NCBI RefSeq assembly: GCF_048571275.1
Contig: NZ_CP182357.1
Location: forward strand, 2,294,001 to 2,358,000
Direction: 5' to 3'
Source of the DNA: Marinarcus sediminis
GTDB lineage: Bacteria > Campylobacterota > Campylobacteria > Campylobacterales > Arcobacteraceae
Length of the DNA: 64,000 nucleotides
Of the stretch, positions 62,804 to 64,000 are shown piece after piece. A model generated the notes under the pieces. It saw only the letters and a program-made list of their open reading frames with translations, made no database searches and was not told the DNA's origin. The position numbers and the translations under genes are program-made. Numbering within the stretch: position 1 is the first letter of the stretch; each line of letters opens with the position of its first letter.

Positions 62804-64000
62804 ATGGAAAATATCATAAAAATATTGGGTGCTTTTGGAAGTAAAGCTGCTGGGTTTAATTCTACGTGTATTCAAGTGGATAAACATATTGTTATTGATG
62901 CTGGAAATATTTTAGTAGGTTTGGGTGACGATGCAAAATATATTGACCATATTTTTTTAACGCATTCACATTTAGACCACATCAATGATATTGCTTTTTT
63001 AATCGATTCATACTTTTCAATCAGAGATAAACCCATAACCATTTATGGAAGAAAAGAGACCCTGCATCATCTTCGAGAGCACATTTTCAACTGGAACATT
63101 TGGCCTGATTTCACTGAAATTGCACTCATACAAAAAACATCCACTGCCATAAAGTTTCAAGAGATTCATATTGGTGAAACCATTACTTTAGAAAACTGCA
63201 GTTTAAAAGCCATTGAGAACAATCATACCCCTTCAAGTTGTGGTTTTGTTATTACCAAAGAGGAGAATGCACTTTTATTCTCTTCAGATACCTACTGTTG
63301 CAAATCTTTATTTGATGAAATCAATGAAAATAAAAAGATAAAATCTGCCATTTTTGATATCTCTTTCCCTTCTCAATTTAAACAATTGGCGTTAGATAGC
63401 AAACACTTCACCCCTAAAATTTTTAATGAAGAGTTAAAACAGTTAAAACGAGATGATGTCAGAATCTATGTTGATCACCTCAAACCTGCTTTCTATAATC
63501 TCATTTCAAAAGAGATTACGGAACTGAATATTTTGCGTAATAGAGGCAGCATCTTAGACGATGGCGATATCATAGATTTATCTGCTAAAAAAACTGTCTT
63601 TAATACCAAAAATTACCAACACAAAGATGTCAATCAACTCATTGAAATTGGTTATTCCCTCACCACTGAAAAAGATTTCAATATTCTCATGGAAAAAATT
63701 CTTTTGGGTGCAAAAGATTTCTCTGATGCCGATGGAGGAACACTCTATTTACTGGATGAACAAGAACAAAGCCTAAAATTCACAGTAGTTCAAACAGACT
63801 CACTTGGCATCAAAATGGGGGGAAGCAAAGATGAAATCACTTGGCCCAAATTGCCACTTTATATTGATGGAAAACCCAATACACAAATGGTGGCTGCACT
63901 GTGTGCATTAGAGAATAAACTGATCAATATTGATGATGTTTATGTCCATGAAGGGTTCAATTTTGAAGGAACAAAAAACTTTGATAAAAATACTGGTTAC
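62804..64000 (+). CDS. Metallo-beta-lactamase-fold protein fused to a GAF domain (C-terminus outside window)
   Basis: The frame is open for 399 codons from the ATG at 62804 to the window end. Residues about 1-265 form a metallo-beta-lactamase fold with the zinc motif THSHLDH (about 56-62), a later HTPSSCG and FSSDTYC, as in class II cyclic-nucleotide phosphodiesterases or RNase Z-like hydrolases. Residues about 284 onward look like a GAF sensor domain (YSLTTEKDFNILMEKILLGA, DGGTLYLLDE). A further output domain may follow outside the window. AAGG at 62791 is the ribosome site. Confidence 0.78.
   Translation, partial: MENIIKILGAFGSKAAGFNSTCIQVDKHIVIDAGNILVGLGDDAKYIDHIFLTHSHLDHINDIAFLIDSYFSIRDKPITIYGRKETLHHLREHIFNWNIWPDFTEIALIQKTSTAIKFQEIHIGETITLENCSLKAIENNHTPSSCGFVITKEENALLFSSDTYCCKSLFDEINENKKIKSAIFDISFPSQFKQLALDSKHFTPKIFNEELKQLKRDDVRIYVDHLKPAFYNLISKEITELNILRNRGSILDDGDIIDLSAKKTVFNTKNYQHKDVNQLIEIGYSLTTEKDFNILMEKILLGAKDFSDADGGTLYLLDEQEQSLKFTVVQTDSLGIKMGGSKDEITWPKLPLYIDGKPNTQMVAALCALENKLINIDDVYVHEGFNFEGTKNFDKNTGY

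Overview
The window is AT-rich, densely coded bacterial DNA. Its gene content and protein style point to the Campylobacterota, probably an Arcobacter-like marine or aquatic relative: the rpmJ-rpsM-rpsK-rpsD-rpoA-rplQ block, carB, metX-xseB-thiF-like, guaB-gatA, many c-di-GMP and sensor proteins, and a large type I secreted RTX adhesin. The assignment is an inference from gene content, since there is no rRNA in the window.

Region 1-20.3 kb is one functional unit: secretion and control of a giant RTX adhesin. The first 5.9 kb (minus strand) is an uninterrupted open reading frame for an RTX repeat protein whose C-terminus lies outside the window. Upstream on the same strand follow an FkbM methyltransferase, a Sel1-repeat protein, a lipoprotein, a LapD-like degenerate GGDEF/EAL receptor, a TolC protein with SPOR-like domains added, an ExbD/MotB-OmpA protein, a MotA/TolQ protein and a membrane Cache protein without an output domain. 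Divergently, on the plus strand, lie the HlyB-type ABC exporter, the HlyD-type adaptor and an HDOD protein. All three parts of a type I secretion system are therefore present, together with a proton-channel pair and a c-di-GMP receptor. No LapG-type protease is visible.

Region 20.3-33 kb is mostly housekeeping on the minus strand: tRNA-Glu, an orphan protein plus a DUF234-type ATPase, a Sua5/YrdC-like protein, carB, a ThiF/MoeB-like protein, xseB, metX, a phosphatase-like protein, a DEAD-box helicase, an ABC-F ATPase and two unknowns. Region 33-49 kb mixes transport and small proteins: ComEA-like, amino-acid permease, YeeE/YedE, PiT phosphate transporter, two LysE exporters, cupins, a Panacea-domain protein beside an N-terminally short PemK/MazF toxin, tRNA-Ala, a polysaccharide deacetylase, a diguanylate cyclase with two solute-binding domains, and a HAD phosphatase. 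A two-component pair lies at 49.2-51 kb.

Region 51-56.6 kb is an accessory block. All its genes lie on the minus strand: small membrane proteins, a DUF3137-LemA pair, a RelE-type toxin-antitoxin pair, and GIY-YIG nuclease gene fragments. It is threaded with short dispersed repeats, a shared promoter-like repeat, an attC-like hairpin and a 144-bp inverted-repeat element abutting guaB. Region 56.6-62.5 kb returns to core genes (guaB, gatA, then the ribosomal/rpoA operon). The window ends inside a plus-strand gene for a metallo-beta-lactamase-fold protein fused to a GAF domain.
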